In this document: positions 1-12,200 of the stretch, piece by piece | How positions within the stretch are numbered: the first letter of the stretch is position 1 | Layout: each line of letters begins with the position of its first letter | NCBI GenBank assembly: GCA_037783415.1 | Contig: JAZGTN010000002.1 | Location: forward strand, 620,001 to 684,000 | Direction of reading: 5' to 3' | Source of the DNA: Leptasterias polaris | Taxonomy: Eukaryota; Echinodermata; Asteroidea; Forcipulatida; Asteriidae | Length of the DNA: 64,000 bases | Notes under the pieces: generated by a model | Told to the model about the DNA's origin: nothing | Databases searched by the model: none | What the model saw: the letters and a program-made list of their open reading frames with translations, nothing else | Program-made: the position numbers and the translations under genes

Positions 1-420
1 TTGTAGCACTTGTAGTGTCTTGTTGCAACACCAACAAGTTAGAAGTGCCTCATGAAATTTTCATCATAAACTATTCAGAGCAAGAGGTATATTGTATTCA
101 GAGAGTGAGGTATGGAAGAGGCAGTTGATAATGAGCATCACAGAACTATATGTGCCTCATTTTTTACCCCATGAGGTGTGGATGAGGTAACTGTTTATGA
201 TGTGTCTGGAAGGGAGCCTTATGTTTCAATTTTGGCACATGTTTGGGGTTCTGTTGAAACACCAAAAGTTTGAAGTGCCTCATGAAGTATTTGTCATAAG
301 AGTATTCAGAGCACGAGATGTGAAAGACAAAAAGAGGCAGTTGATAATGATGAGGTATCACAGAGCTCTTTGTGCAAAATACAGAGTATTCGGTTCAAGA
401 GGTATGTGTGAGGCAAATGT
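1..420. repeat. Degenerate ~230-bp direct repeat
   Basis: Two diverged copies lie head to tail, offset by about 230 bases. The motif GAAGTGCCTCATGA occurs at 42 and 272, followed in each copy by similar text (TATTCAGAGCA, then AGGCAGTTGATAATGA). A third, shorter match (GAAGTGCCTCAT) lies at 675. Short open frames cross the repeat, but I see no recognisable protein and no splice structure, so I treat it as non-coding repeat. Confidence 0.6.
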
Positions 421-449
421 TAATGATGAGGAACCAAAGGATTGAGCGA

Positions 450-640
450 GCTGAAATTCCCCTCAAGTAATCTTAACGCAGAGTCGCCAACTCTCCCTGA
501 TTCTGCAGAAAGTTCCCTGATAATAAACCAATCTTTCCAATTTTAAAGTCTCCCTGATTATGGAAACTTTATTCCTGTTATTTGGATTGTTGTGCACAAT
601 TTTCCTGATTGCAAGATGTAAATGTTGGCAGCTATGTTAA
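450..640. repeat. Interspersed repeat, CCCTGATTCTGCAGAAAG family
   Basis: The segment holds CTCCCTGATTCTGCAGAAAG, then CTCCCTGATTATGGAAAC and TTCCTGATTGCAAGATG. The same ordered blocks recur at 46990-47215 inside an intron of the VWD-FN3 gene. Two dispersed copies in the same orientation support a mobile repeat. No coding potential is visible. Confidence 0.6.
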
Positions 641-1080
641 TGGTTTAGGTGCTAATAAGACATCACTAAAGCTGGAAGTGCCTCATAGAGTAACAGTCCA
701 GTCAGGAGGTACTGATGAGGCACCAAATAACTCACTTATGTCTGTACCGTTTGCTGTGCAACCAATTCGCAGCATATTCAATGACAGAGGCACTAGATGA
801 AGCCATTATGTTTGATGAAGCAATATTAAAAAAGGCATTATTTCTCTATACATGCACATGCCATCTAGTGTTTCAAAAACTTCCTCTTTACCCCAGTTTC
901 AACAAATCCGCTTTGAAAAGTAGTAAACAAACCTTGAAAAAATCATGACATGTGGGTATTCCTTCCTTTTGTCGTGGTTTGCCCTTTGTAAGAAGAGTGT
1001 CATGAGTAACGGCCTGTCAATTTTGCTTATAGGTAAAGTAGGCCCTACTCTTTATATTACTGAAGTAATTGGGATCTTTT

Positions 1081-1160
1081 CAGTTGGTAGAGCGCCGGAG
1101 GTCGTTGGTTCAAATCCCGCTCTAGTCAATTTTTCTTTGTTCAAACAATAATCATTTAAA
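1081..1160 (+). mobile_element. tRNA-derived SINE, anticodon arm deleted
   Basis: The text CAGTTGGTAGAGCGCCG leads to a B-box-like GGTTCAAATCC and then CGCTCTAGTCAATTTTTC. It matches the fuller copy at 47904-47975, including the tail AATCATTTAAAATTTA, but lacks about 13 bases that form the anticodon arm there. A TTAAA-ended MITE begins directly after its tail. Confidence 0.6.
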
Positions 1161-1162
1161 AT

Positions 1163-1533
1163 TTAAAGGCACTGGACACTATTGGTAATTACTCAAAATA
1201 ATTGTTAGCATAAAAACTTACTAAACGAGCAATGGAGAGCTGTTGATAGTATAAAACATTGTGAGAAACGACTCCCTCTGAAGTAACGTAGTTTTTGAGA
1301 AAGGTAATTTCTCACTCAAATAATAAAAGACTTCAGCGAAGCCTTTTATTATTGGCATCTGAAAGCACACAAATTTGTGCAACAAGGGTGTTTTTTCTTT
1401 AATTATTTTCTTGCAACTTCGATGACCAATTCAGCCCAAATTTTCACAGGTTTGTTATTTTATGCATATGTTGGGATACACCAAGTGAGAATACTGGTCT
1501 TTGACAATTACCAAAGGTGTCCAGTGCCTTTAA
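1163..1533. mobile_element. MITE with TTAAAGGCACTGGACAC ends
   Basis: Inverted ends are visible: TTAAAGGCACTGGACAC at the left and GTGTCCAGTGCCTTTAA at the right, extended by TGGTAATTAC against AATTACCA. The 371-bp element has no coding frame. Diverged relatives with TTAAAGGGTGTGTACAC-type ends are at 28656-29230, and a partial reverse copy is near 30285-30440, both in introns of the VWD-FN3 gene. I associate this family with sea star genomes; that is recollection, not a search. Confidence 0.75.
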
Positions 1534-1689
1534 GCAGTCAGTTTCCCTTGTGGTTTATTATTTGAAACACTTTAAAAGGAGTAATAATCTATTAATTCTG
1601 TTCAGAATTATGTGGCAGGAGAAGGTTGCTCGCTCGGTACATGTCTCTAGCATCGCAAAAACTGTTTTCTCTTTTCATAGCAACATTTA

Positions 1690-2100
1690 TTTCCAAATTC
1701 CTCAATCAACATAAATACACGTAAGCAAAGTGATACAAGCATTATTTTTAGGAATTGGGGGGCACAGCCAAATAAGCACAAACAATTTCTATCGGGGTCA
1801 AGATCCGAGTTACCTGCAAAATTTTCATTAAAAACAAATGGGTTGAAAACTAAGTGATGCAAGCTCTCGACATTAATTTTAACATTGGTATGAAATTCAA
1901 ACAAAACCAAGTTAAAGTCTTCTTGATCAAGGTGATTAAATGGGAGAGCCTGTAAAATACATGTCTGACAGATCTGTGAATCAATATTTATGATTTGGTG
2001 ACACAATGAACAATTATTACTCTCATTACCCTCATAACGGACAATAGAATTACCATGCTGGTAATTACCAGAATATCCTAAAACACTATCAACAGAAAAT
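1690..2100 (-). pseudogene. Non-LTR retrotransposon ORF2 N-terminal remnant
   Basis: Read on the minus strand, the frame has paired cysteines (CSLCHQ, then CQTC) followed by LPFNHLDQEDFNL, FNPFVFN and SDLDPDRN. I recognise this as the zinc-finger-like N terminus found before the endonuclease in some metazoan CR1/L2-type retrotransposon ORF2 proteins. The finger is shortened and the similarity stops after the DPD motif near 1745; no endonuclease or reverse transcriptase follows. It lies downstream of and in line with the ORF1 at 2259-2945, so both probably come from one 5'-end fragment. A (G)16-type tract lies near 2141. Confidence 0.5.
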
Positions 2101-2258
2101 CAGGGATCCAAAGCAGACTTGAAAGACCAACCAATGGAATGGGGGGGGGGGGGGGGACACAACAAGCCAAAACAAACACCGGACAAAAAAAACAAACAAG
2201 CAACAACAATTTCTGATAAGATGGATGAAATACATGTCACAAGACAACCAAATCAGAC

Positions 2259-2945
2259 TTATGAAGCAGTATTATAAGTGAAAGCGAGTCGGCCACGGTA
2301 CTCTTTGCCATCAATGAAAAGCTTGCCATTTCTGAAGACAGGTTTCTTATGATTGTCATAGGCTTGCTTCATCACATCCTTGAGTGCATGCTTCTTCTTA
2401 AGGTCAGCTAAAGGCAAATCTTGCATCAGATAAAGGTTCGTTCCATGAAGAGCCTTTCTGGCACCGGACAAGATCACTTGCTTCTCCGGGCGACATAGAA
2501 ACTTTACCAAAATATGGCGAGGGTTTGCCGAGTTGCGCTTTCCTATACGGTGGGCATTTTCAATCTTCACATCAGGTAGTTGAAAACGGTCCTGGAGAAT
2601 CTGCTTAATTTTCTCAAGAATATCTGCTGATGATTCACTCACATTCTCCTTCTCGGGAACACCACAGAACCTCAGATTGAAATTTCTTGAATATCTTTCT
2701 AGCTGTAGAACATTGTTTTCTAGTTCCTCAAGTCGTTTAGATGTTTGGTCAACCATGGGAGCCATATTATTAACAGTACCTGTGGTTCTGTCTACATCCT
2801 GCTGAAGCTGATCGACTGCATCAGTAGTGAAAGTCAAAGCCGTTTCCATCTCCGTCTGCTTGTTTTCCACAATGGAAAGTCTATCCAGGAGCTTTTGTTG
2901 ATTGAGAATGACCCGATCCAATTTGTTGTTAATGTCAGATTTCAT
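2259..2945 (-). CDS. Non-LTR retrotransposon ORF1 (L1-type RNA-binding protein)
   Basis: The open frame reaches 3074, but the methionine at 2943-2945 is the more natural start: it opens the coiled coil (MKSDINNKLDRVILNQQK), whereas upstream residues translate a G/C tract. This gives about 228 residues. The first ~90 form a coiled coil with repeated leucine heptads (KLLDRL, VDQLQQDV, RLEELENNVLQLERYSR). Then comes an RRM-like domain with NFNLRFCGVPE, AHRIGKRN, PRHILVKF and a C-terminal segment ending FTYNTAS. This is the organisation of L1/Tx1-type ORF1 proteins, which trimerise and bind element RNA. It is intact, unlike the ORF2 fragment downstream, so insertion was probably not very old. There is no evidence of a host role. 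Confidence 0.8.
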   Translation of the reverse strand: MKSDINNKLDRVILNQQKLLDRLSIVENKQTEMETALTFTTDAVDQLQQDVDRTTGTVNNMAPMVDQTSKRLEELENNVLQLERYSRNFNLRFCGVPEKENVSESSADILEKIKQILQDRFQLPDVKIENAHRIGKRNSANPRHILVKFLCRPEKQVILSGARKALHGTNLYLMQDLPLADLKKKHALKDVMKQAYDNHKKPVFRNGKLFIDGKEYRGRLAFTYNTAS

Positions 2946-3074
2946 GTAATTCTTTGAAATAGTTTGTATGAATAAAAGTCTTATGAAATCATGTCTACAA
3001 AAGAGCCTTAAACTTACTGTTGGCACAATTTGTACACAGCCTCGTGGGGGGGAAAGAAACCCCCCCCCCCCCAA

Positions 3075-3300
3075 AATTCTTTCTTTAATGAAGTAACCCC
3101 CGCCTTTGTCTTCATAATCCCTGCTTACCCCCTGCCTTCTCTGAATGCTTTATGCTTTTCTCCCTCCACTCTCTCTATTCATGTATTTCCACTTGACTAC
3201 TCTTGTAACTCTTGTCTGCTTGTATGTGTGTTGTCATTCAGCCTTCGAGAAAGACTCTGCTAGGGTCGAAACGTCAGGCCACTAACTTATTTTTTACTTT
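3075..3300 (+). mobile_element. 3' end of a retroelement (Penelope-like?), copy 1
   Basis: From the phrase CTTTGTCTTCATAATCCCTG to GGCCACTAACTTATTTTTT this segment is nearly identical to 31390-31605. Both copies end in a compact fold at 3241-3280: outer stem GCCT/AGGC, inner stem GACTC/GGGTC, and GAAACGTC between inner and outer 3' strands. The layout recalls hammerhead-ribozyme motifs carried by Penelope-like elements. No reverse transcriptase is left here, so the family assignment is inference. Confidence 0.45.
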
Positions 3301-5965
3301 AATGAAGACTACATTGTTTTTTATCAATTTTTTAAGTGAACAAGTGGACACCTCAAAATGTTATTTTTTTACAATACCCCTTTTTTATGTGGAATGTACA
3401 TTGCAAAATGTAAAACTTCTCTTATGAATAATTTAGTATCTTGCCTACTAGGAAGTCAATGGAATGCGCAAGGGCGCTCTTTTTGTTTACTAGGTGAGTT
3501 GGCCTTTGCAGCAGGGAAAACACAGAAGTAGAAAAAAATGCTAATGTTTTATAATAAACGGTACTATTGTTATGCCTTGAGGTTTGTGTGTGTGTAAAAT
3601 GCAGCTTGAGTTTTTAAGATATCATTTTTTACACCAGCTGTTATGATTCATATTTTATGTAAACAAGGGTGTAATATTTAATTATTTGTGACAGGAGTTG
3701 TAAATATTACCTTGATAGTCAAAACTAAAATGTATTTAAAATATTATATGTGCTTTGTGAATTATGTAAAAAGAGTAAACCAACCCCGTAATGACAAAAA
3801 TATAAGTAATTGTCTGCTCAATTTTATTTCCTACCCAAGGGCTTGTTTATGGTTAATGATTTCCATCTAAACTTTCAAGTTTTATCAACAAAAACTAAAC
3901 ATCCTCTCTCTCAAATAAATCACATGACCATGTTGGTCATTTTCAAAGACCAGTGTCCGCACTTGACCCACCATAAACGTGAAAAAAAACCTTGTGAATG
4001 CTTTCACTCAATTGGCCATTGGAGTCGGAAGAAAATAGTGAAAACGCATCACGAGATCAAAAGTAATTGTATTACTAATTTCTCCACAACTATATAATTT
4101 CAAGCTATAATATTTGAAGAGAAGTTTTTCTACCATGACCATCTTTATACTATGTAAGTTATGTGTTAATCTGTTGAGCACACTTTTTAAATCCTCCCTC
4201 AATATATCAACTTAAAAGAGAGGGACATAGAGTTACACACAATGCTACAGAATCTATTCATACATCATTTAATACGTTTCATCTCAAATACGTTTCATAC
4301 TATTATTTTTTATATACAATACAACAATGTACATGGCACGAAGGCCCACCAAATGATAATCATTTATGTATATAGGCCTGTGGCATACAATGTATTTACA
4401 ATACAGGCGAAACACAAATACCATCACACAGTCTAATAATATACTTTTTAATTCAAGGATGGATTACTTACAGGATCTGTCATACAACTTTGTCCATATA
4501 CCACATAAAAGTTTGCAATTAATGAATAATGAATATACTGGACGATTGCCTGTTACTATGCCCTTCATACATTTTTATTTGATTTTATGTAAAAAAAAAA
4601 CCAAAACAATGCTCTTAATCCTTTATCATGATGTGACATTACCGATGGAACAAAAACATCTAAATGTCATTGTGCAGGCATGTACTTTCCATTATAAGCA
4701 GTCAAGATATTCTTCCTACTTGAGTCTGTTTTTTGATTTTTTTTGTTTGTCCTTGGGAAAAATAAGAACTGTAATTAAATAGCCTGAAAGTCTATCGAAC
4801 CCCAAAGCATATGAACAAGCAGGATTGCCCTTGTACTCAATAAAATTGTTCCAAATATCATGCCTGTTTAGTTAACACACTACACACAGCATGTAAACCA
4901 GTATTCTTTGAATCCCTGTTTCATCCATGTCCTCCAATGTTTATTGTGATTTCAAATTTTTTCACAGATTGACTGTTTGATTAATTCATTTATTTTTTTA
5001 CATGAATGGAAGTGGTTGTAGTTAATAGCAAAAAGCTCGCCATCCCTCCAGATGGATGATATGGCTTGAACTGTGCAACTCCTTCCATTGCAATCTACAA
5101 GATCTAGGTATTCTTTTTCAGTTTTGTGAGGAGGGTTGAATGGGATAAAGAACTAATAAAATCCACCTTGTTACATGTACTTTAAAAAATCTGACTTTGA
5201 CACATACACTGTACATGTAACCTTTAACAGTGAAATCTTCTGAAACTTGCACAATCCTGAGTCCTTTTTACATAAAGTACTAGATCAAATCTAGACATAA
5301 CCAATATATTGCTTTTTTATCATCACGGAGGGAACGTAAGGCCAAGTCCAGATTGGATCAACACATCAATGTGCATTTAAGCATGTACCCTTATTTCGGA
5401 CCCGGCATAAATGATCTGCACATTCAACAAGCGATAAAACTACACAGTACTGGGTACCAGTGAATGAGTTAAAGGCACTGCTATCTTTTAAGGCAGTATG
5501 TATACAAGCTGGTAACCACAAATAGCTCGGTATGTATTGCAATGAGCCACTGAGTGACACCACACATCAGATAGCTTTGTTTTTTGTTATTTTCCAGACT
5601 GGCATTGTAATGAATTCTAAAATTTTACACTAACTTTGAAAGTGAAGTCGAGTGAAGTAGTTGTTTAGCTTCCACAAAACTGCCCATTCAACTGAAAAAA
5701 TTATAGCTGCGGTTCAATTTCTCATACATTTCGAAGACTAATGCTTTTGCTGAGGATTGCCATGGTGCCCCTTTCAAATCTCTCTTTACATAAACAACCG
5801 CTGGTGACCGAATTATATTAACACCCAAGTCTTAAAGAACATTTTATGTGCTCAGAGGCCAATTGAACAAAGTCTTTTACCACCCTGAAGAAGTCATTAT
5901 AGGGCAAAATAAGTGATTGCCTTTCTTGCTTTAAATTCCGTCATATAAGACAACAAATCAAAGAG
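3301..5965. other. AT-rich intergenic DNA, no gene seen
   Basis: Both strands show only short frames without recognisable domains, splice pairs or codon bias. The only patterns are simple A/T runs and many ACATGTAC-like words. Confidence 0.6.
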
Positions 5966-6105
5966 ATTGGCAGGGAATGATTTCGTCCAGCAATCTTGCA
6001 TAGCAAAATACGCTGTTTTGTGTACACTGAAAACTAATATTGAGTAGCAACTGAAACATTTTGTGTAGCATTTTGCTCTGCAAGGGAAATCATTCACTGA
6101 TTGGT
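5966..6105 (-). mobile_element. Short MITE-like repeat, copy 1
   Basis: On the minus strand this reads TGATTTCCCTTGCAGAGC, AAAATGCTACACAAAATG, TTGCTACTCAATAT, and ends GACGAAATCATTCCCTGC. The same ordered blocks occur on the plus strand at 10235-10405. The ends (GATTTCCC and GAAATCGTTCCC) are partly inverted, which suits a small non-autonomous DNA element. Confidence 0.55.
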
Positions 6106-6152
6106 CAATGAACAGCCATATTTTCATAGTTTTAATGTACTTCCCTAAGTGC

Positions 6153-6330
6153 ATGGTGGCTAGTGTGTAAAGGACTCGCTTCTCACCACTGCAGCCCTAG
6201 TTCGATTCCCGGCTAAGGCCATAGGTAAGTAGAGTTGTGCGTTAATTTTCTCCTATACCATGAGGGTTTTCTTCAGGTCTTCCTCTCCAAGAAACCCAAA
6301 CACTTTTGATCTCTGTCTGGCTTTGCTCCA
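6153..6330 (+). mobile_element. tRNA-derived SINE, second family
   Basis: A tRNA-like head begins ATGGTGGCTAGTGTGTAAAG and carries a B box, AGTTCGATTCCCGG, at 6199-6212. A non-tRNA body with CCATGAGGGTTTTCTTCAGG follows. The pol III box plus unrelated tail is the SINE arrangement. A real tRNA is unlikely because the acceptor ends do not pair well. Confidence 0.55.
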
Positions 6331-7687
6331 TGAAAATATAACACATATATGATTTGATGTGGTGGTCTTATAGCCGCATCTTTCACAACTGAAATTAAGG
6401 ATGATTAGCCTCCCAAACAAATTAGAATCTCAAACACTTTTTGTGTACACAAGCATATGGCACTCCTCATTTGGGTTTCAACTCGATCTTGAAGGCATTG
6501 TATAATAGCAACCTTACTTTAATACCATATGAAAGATTCCATCTTTCTCTTTCCGACTATTAAGATTGGAGGGTGCACATAGTTTTATAACAAAATGGCC
6601 TTTGTGCTTAGGCTTGAATGCTTTTTCATGTGTAATCTTGGTCAGGAAAGGAACAATGTTCTAACACCTTTGCGAAAGAAAGGTCTGTTCATAGACATGA
6701 CCAAACAGCATGTCATGGTATTTCAACCTATCAGCACATGACAGACTCTTAACATCTGAAAGAGGTGTAAGAATTGCACATTGCATATTGTGCACTCCGA
6801 ATTCTACATAAAAATGATTTATCTTGAACACCTTTATCTTTTTATCTTCCTTTTAATATGACTTTAACTTATGATTTGAAATTTATAATTAACAAATAAA
6901 CACCTTTTCTTTTGGCATGCCCTACGGAAGGCATATTGCACTCTTCGACAGAGTGTACATGTATACAATGAAATAACATCCACACTATATAGCTGTATAT
7001 AATATACTGACAAGAGCACTAACTCTGGATTCCATAAGCACACTTTTTAAGCCTGACGCAGACCAATGTTTGAGGCTTATGTTGTAACCCAGAAAAGACT
7101 TATTTTCAAAGATCTTTCCTTTGTGTGTTTTGATACACATCTTATTAAAGGTAGGGTCTTTGGTTATGACCCGAAAAGAAATTGTATAATTTTTATCCGA
7201 AAGCCTACTTGTTATAAAGATGGTAAGCATCCTGAGAAACTATTTTGCCTGAAGTGTCACCATTGATTACAAATCAATAACAAAATGTCAAAACATTTGA
7301 ATCTCCACAGATCAATAGAGGTGATTTTGGAGGTTCAAATTTCCCTGGTGTCCATTTGTGAATACTGAGATGCAGTTGGTACCCGCTGTCACCTTGCTAA
7401 ATGTAGATGATTTCGATCTTCTTGATAAAAATACTGTGATAGTAGACACTGTATTGAACTGAAACTTTCACAGGTGACTTTTATCTTTCATTTTGCCTAT
7501 AAATTAGCATTACTTTCACAAAAACCAAAGGATGACCCTACCTCTCGAGTATGCGATCAATTATAATGCACAGAAACGAATAAACGTACCGATAATGTCT
7601 ACAAAGTTGTACAACAGGCAGATAAAATTTCAAGCTTTAACATACTTTAGGTTTTTACAGAAACATTTGCCGCACCCAGCCGCCAAT
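6331..7687. other. Intergenic DNA, no gene seen
   Basis: No exon-like frames or repeats were recognised. The last ~150 bases precede a possible start codon at 7688, but contain no clear TATA box. Confidence 0.5.
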
Positions 7688-8948
7688 ATGGCTTCAAAAC
7701 GCAAGGTAAGTTAGCACTCTAGTCAATATAAAGCTCTTTGGTCAACACTAACAGCAAACTCAGATCTGTAGAAGTTGACCTAATGGATGATTTTTTGAAG
7801 TTTTTAAGTTCCTCTATTTGGAAACCATAATGACATCAACTTATTGAGTGATAACCGCACAAACCTTTAAAAGGGTTGTACTGTGAATAACTTTTGGTAC
7901 ATCTACACTTTTCTAAACGTTTGGTAACAAACATGCTCTGAGCTATGAATGTTGGCTAAAGAAGACAATGGCACAAAGTATTAGTAGAACCATTTGGGTT
8001 TTTTTCTTTTTGGTTTTGGCTAAAATTCAATATCTGGCCGCCACTTATCTCCCTAATTTAGGTCAAATTATATCCTAGCCTGTCCAGAAGGGTTGGCAGA
8101 ATGTATATATAGAGAGGCACAGCACCTTGAACTATTACAAAGTGTCAAAATTATGAAAAGTAAGCAATTTTGGAGTCTATACGGTGGTCTTGACAACACT
8201 GCTCGCTACACTCCATTTTAGTTCTTTTGGGCACGAGTGCGTATGAGTTCTGTTTATGCAATGAAATGTGCGCTTGAAATCTCCTTTTTAAAGGACAAAA
8301 TTTAGCGTTTTAGCTACCAAGAGAAATACTAAAACAAAAAAGGGAAATAAAGTCAAACATCCATTAAAAACCCCATTGTCAAAAAACAGTTCACTAAACT
8401 TGAACACAACCTAAAGTAGATGTCGAGTAAATGCAGGGAAAAACCGAATATATTTTATCATAAAAACAAAAAGTTACACATGTACTGTACATGCATTACA
8501 TAACATTCAAGGTATGCATGTAGGGAAAAAAAATATATATATTTGCAAAGGCAGTAACACGTGAGAAATTCATCTTTAGATCACAACCACCAAAACGCAA
8601 ATAAAGAGATTATTTACATGATGTTATTGCAAGACTAAAGGCCTGGGTTGCTAGGTTACCATAGAAACAAACAAATAAGTGAAATCTTGGTAAATAACGA
8701 GTTTTGGGTGTTACGCTGAACATTTCATCGCTTTTGGGTTGACAGACAAAAATATCTGATTAAAAACAAAACGTACTGAAACTATTTTGACCAACCATGC
8801 AAAATATTTTAAACTCAGGACTGTCCACGACAAAACATTTAAAATAGTACCTCATTGGTTATTGTACTTTTCTTTATACTTGATACATGTACAGGTACAA
8901 AGACAGAAGTCAAAGCGAGCCACTGGTGTTACTCAGAAGAAAAGTCAG
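7688..8948 (+). CDS. Possible 5' exons of an unidentified gene
   Basis: Exon A, 7688-7705, reads MASKRK in a good start context (CCAATATGG) and ends at AAG|GTAAGT. Exon B, 8895-8948, follows a TACAG acceptor, adds 18 lysine/arginine-rich codons (VQRQKSKRATGVTQKKSQ) and ends CAG|GTACCT. Both junctions are phase 0, so the frame stays open. The short basic N terminus vaguely recalls myosin regulatory light chains, but I found no EF-hand exon downstream and do not claim it. The two exons run toward GOSR1, which is on the opposite strand, so a longer transcript would overlap GOSR1. Chance occurrence cannot be excluded. Confidence 0.3.
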
Positions 8949-9225
8949 GTACCTGCATGACCTGGGTGCCTGTTGCCTCTGCTATAATAAGCTCAAACAG
9001 TTTTCCTCAATAGCTTGGAATGCTATCTCTGAATGCCCGTGAGAGTTGAGTCTTTTTCGTTCTCATCCAATGCAGCTTTGACCGTATGCTCTCTTTGAGT
9101 GATACAAAAAGGGCAGCATTTCTGGAGAAAAGTTCCCCGTCCATGGAGTTTTCACCCACAGGGCCGAGTTTCTGCAAATCAGCACGATGCAGTCCACGTT
9201 ATTATCTCCCAACCGGTAAACTATT

Positions 9226-12200
9226 CTAATGGAATGCGTACCATAGAAGAAATATAATGCAAACAGCTATGACACCGCCTATTACCAGTGAGTCTCTCCT
9301 CTTTCTTAGGTTAATTCGTTGAACAAGACTGTTGATGACCGGGAAGCGATCTGACAGACGGAGCGTTAAGAAAAATTATGCCGAAGATTCTGAAAAGTAT
9401 CTTTAAATTAAGCCTAACAAATATTGGTTTTATCAATCTTGATGTTTGCTTGGTAATAATAATACAAAATATTGATAGACTTCATAATTTGATGTCGTTC
9501 AGCCATCATCTAGGAGGTAAAATGATGATGAAACAATGGAAAACACTCAGCATAGGAAGAGCCAATGAGCAGTGTGTTTTTTTTTGGTTTTTTTTACCTC
9601 TGAGGGCATCGTAAGAAGGCCTTCTAGCACTTGTATTTGGGTCCTTTGAAAGTGCTCATTAAATCCATAAAAGTGTTCATACTTTTGTGTACACTTTCTT
9701 CTGGACATACAAACCCAAACATCTCACTTAGACAATGGGTGAGAAATTTCAGACTTTTTTATGTCTACCTGATGAAACGAGGGGAGGTAATTTTCTTCAA
9801 ATGTAAAGAAATCACGCTCTATGATCTATTTCTCCTCGCACTGATGATACTGTTCTCAAAAGCCTCTTGGAATCCAGAAGTTGCCACAGGGAGAAACTAT
9901 CATTTCAAAATATCTCCTAAAATTACATCATAGATTTTTCAGAAATTTTGTCAGAATCGACCTGAAAAGTCAGAAGTGTTTTATACATTTTGGTTTACCA
10001 CTCTCTTGAGTCACAGTTCTGTTGTGTATTAATATCAAAGGATACTCGCCATGTTGGTAACGCCATTTGTAATTTTCTTCAGGGTGCCTCGTTGTGACAT
10101 AAGATTTTCCTTTGTTGCTATGGCAACACTGCACAAATAATTAGAGAAGACAAACATTACAATCAGAAACTTGTTGCTATGGTCTCTGAAAGGGTTAATA
10201 ACAGTTGCTTTACCAATGGAACAGGCATACTGAACAGTGAACGATTTCCCATGTACAACAGAGCAAAATGCTACACAAAATGTACCAGTTGCTACTCAAA
10301 AATCATCATTTGCTACTCAATATGAGCATTCTGTGTGCACAAAACTTGTTCAGTCTAACTATTTTGCTATTATGCAAAATTTCCAGACGAAATCGTTCCC
10401 TGCTGAATCTTATCAGAGTCCAAACATTTGGAGAATGAGAGGTTCTCTGGCCACAGCGGTAGGGGCTAGGGTTAGAGCTCAAATTTAATGTTTGATGTTA
10501 TGCGACCAATATTTCAAATCAATTGTTTTTTATCATTGGCTAAATAAACCATTGTATTCATCAATTACTAATTACTGATGGAAGTTTACACAAAATGGTA
10601 TTATTCTGAAAATATTTGGTAAACAAACAATTCTTGCCAGCCCACTCTTTACCATGCATGCACGGTGGTCTAATAGTTGAGACATCTGCACTAGCATTAA
10701 GGGGGCCATGGGTTCGAATCCCACTCAAGTAGCCAATGGTTTTTGTCTTGTGGGAATCGGAGAGCACCAAAACAATAACAAATAGTTATGCTCATACATG
10801 TAGCCTTAAATTACTTACCCTATTGTTTCATCTGCTATTCTGTCAGCACTGCAAAGTAGAAAGAAACAAAAAAGAAGATGAAATTCAGCCCAATTATTTT
10901 GATGGACTTCTTTCTGTACACCACTGCAAAACTATCCCTGCCCATAGCATGAGGCTCTGACTACTTGATACCAGATTCTTCACCATGCAGTCTCCTGGCG
11001 ATGACTAGAGCAAGCTAGTCGAAACATTGAGACCAATTAAGAACTCACTCCGCGGCAGTGCAGTTATTAACAAGAAGTCCCCACGATCCACAAAGCAAAA
11101 ATAGTAGTCCAGAAGAACTCACTCCGCAGCAGTGAAGTTATTAACGAAAAGTCGCCTCAATCCACAAAGCAAAAATAGTAGTCCCGGCCGCTTTCCTACC
11201 TCCCGCCCAGGTAGTAGTCAATAAGCAGGACAGTTCTTTTCAGAACTGAGAAGTCTCCCGAAGTCTCCCGAATTCCGAATAATCTACTCCGCGGCAGTAG
11301 AACAAATAGCAAGACAAGTTCTCAAAGAACAAAATCTACCTAGCAAGTAGATAAACACATGGTGTTACCGCAAACCAAATATACATTGATACCTCACCAT
11401 GCAATGCCTCAAAACCCATACAGATTCTTCATGTACACATTTTTAGTCGCCGCATGTTGTTGGATTTTGATTGAAGTAACCATCCTACATTCAGGGCTCA
11501 ATGGGTTAAAGTTCTACAAGACTGTTGGGCTGGTAGCTCAATATTTCTTAATGGCCCAGCATTGTTTTGAGACCAGATTCTTAATGAGATAGAACTTCCT
11601 ACAAAGTTTAACATGTGAAATGTTTTTATTTAACTGAAGCACTAAGAGAACATTTATCTCACATGTCTTGTCAGTAAATAGGTCTAACCTAGCCTATCTT
11701 TTGATACTCAACATAATTGAAGGTATATTTACAAAGACTCAAATTCAACATTTGAACATCATTTCTTTTTGTTTAAGACACTACATGTACACAGTGGGGT
11801 ATTATTATTAAAACAAAAAACACAAGACCATCGGACTTGTCTGATCTTTAGTTTACTGGCCCACCACTAAAATTACTGGCTTCGGGCTTGCAGTCCAGTG
11901 TCACATTCAAGCCCTGTTTGCTACTATTGGTAACATTTTTGTATATGAATTGACTTAACAGTTGAAACCAGTCAACTGCACAGGTTTTGTATGGTGGCGC
12001 AACTGTACACAGAATTAGCTGTGTGAATGGTGTACATTATGTGTATGCTGTATACATGCATTCACCACATGATATCATATTGCAAGCTGGCATAGTTTAT
12101 CGCATAAAGCCACAGTACATGTAGATATAATAATGGTTAGGTAGTAAGAGGGTTGACTGTGTCTGTGTATGCATTCACCACAAGATATCATATAGCTAGC

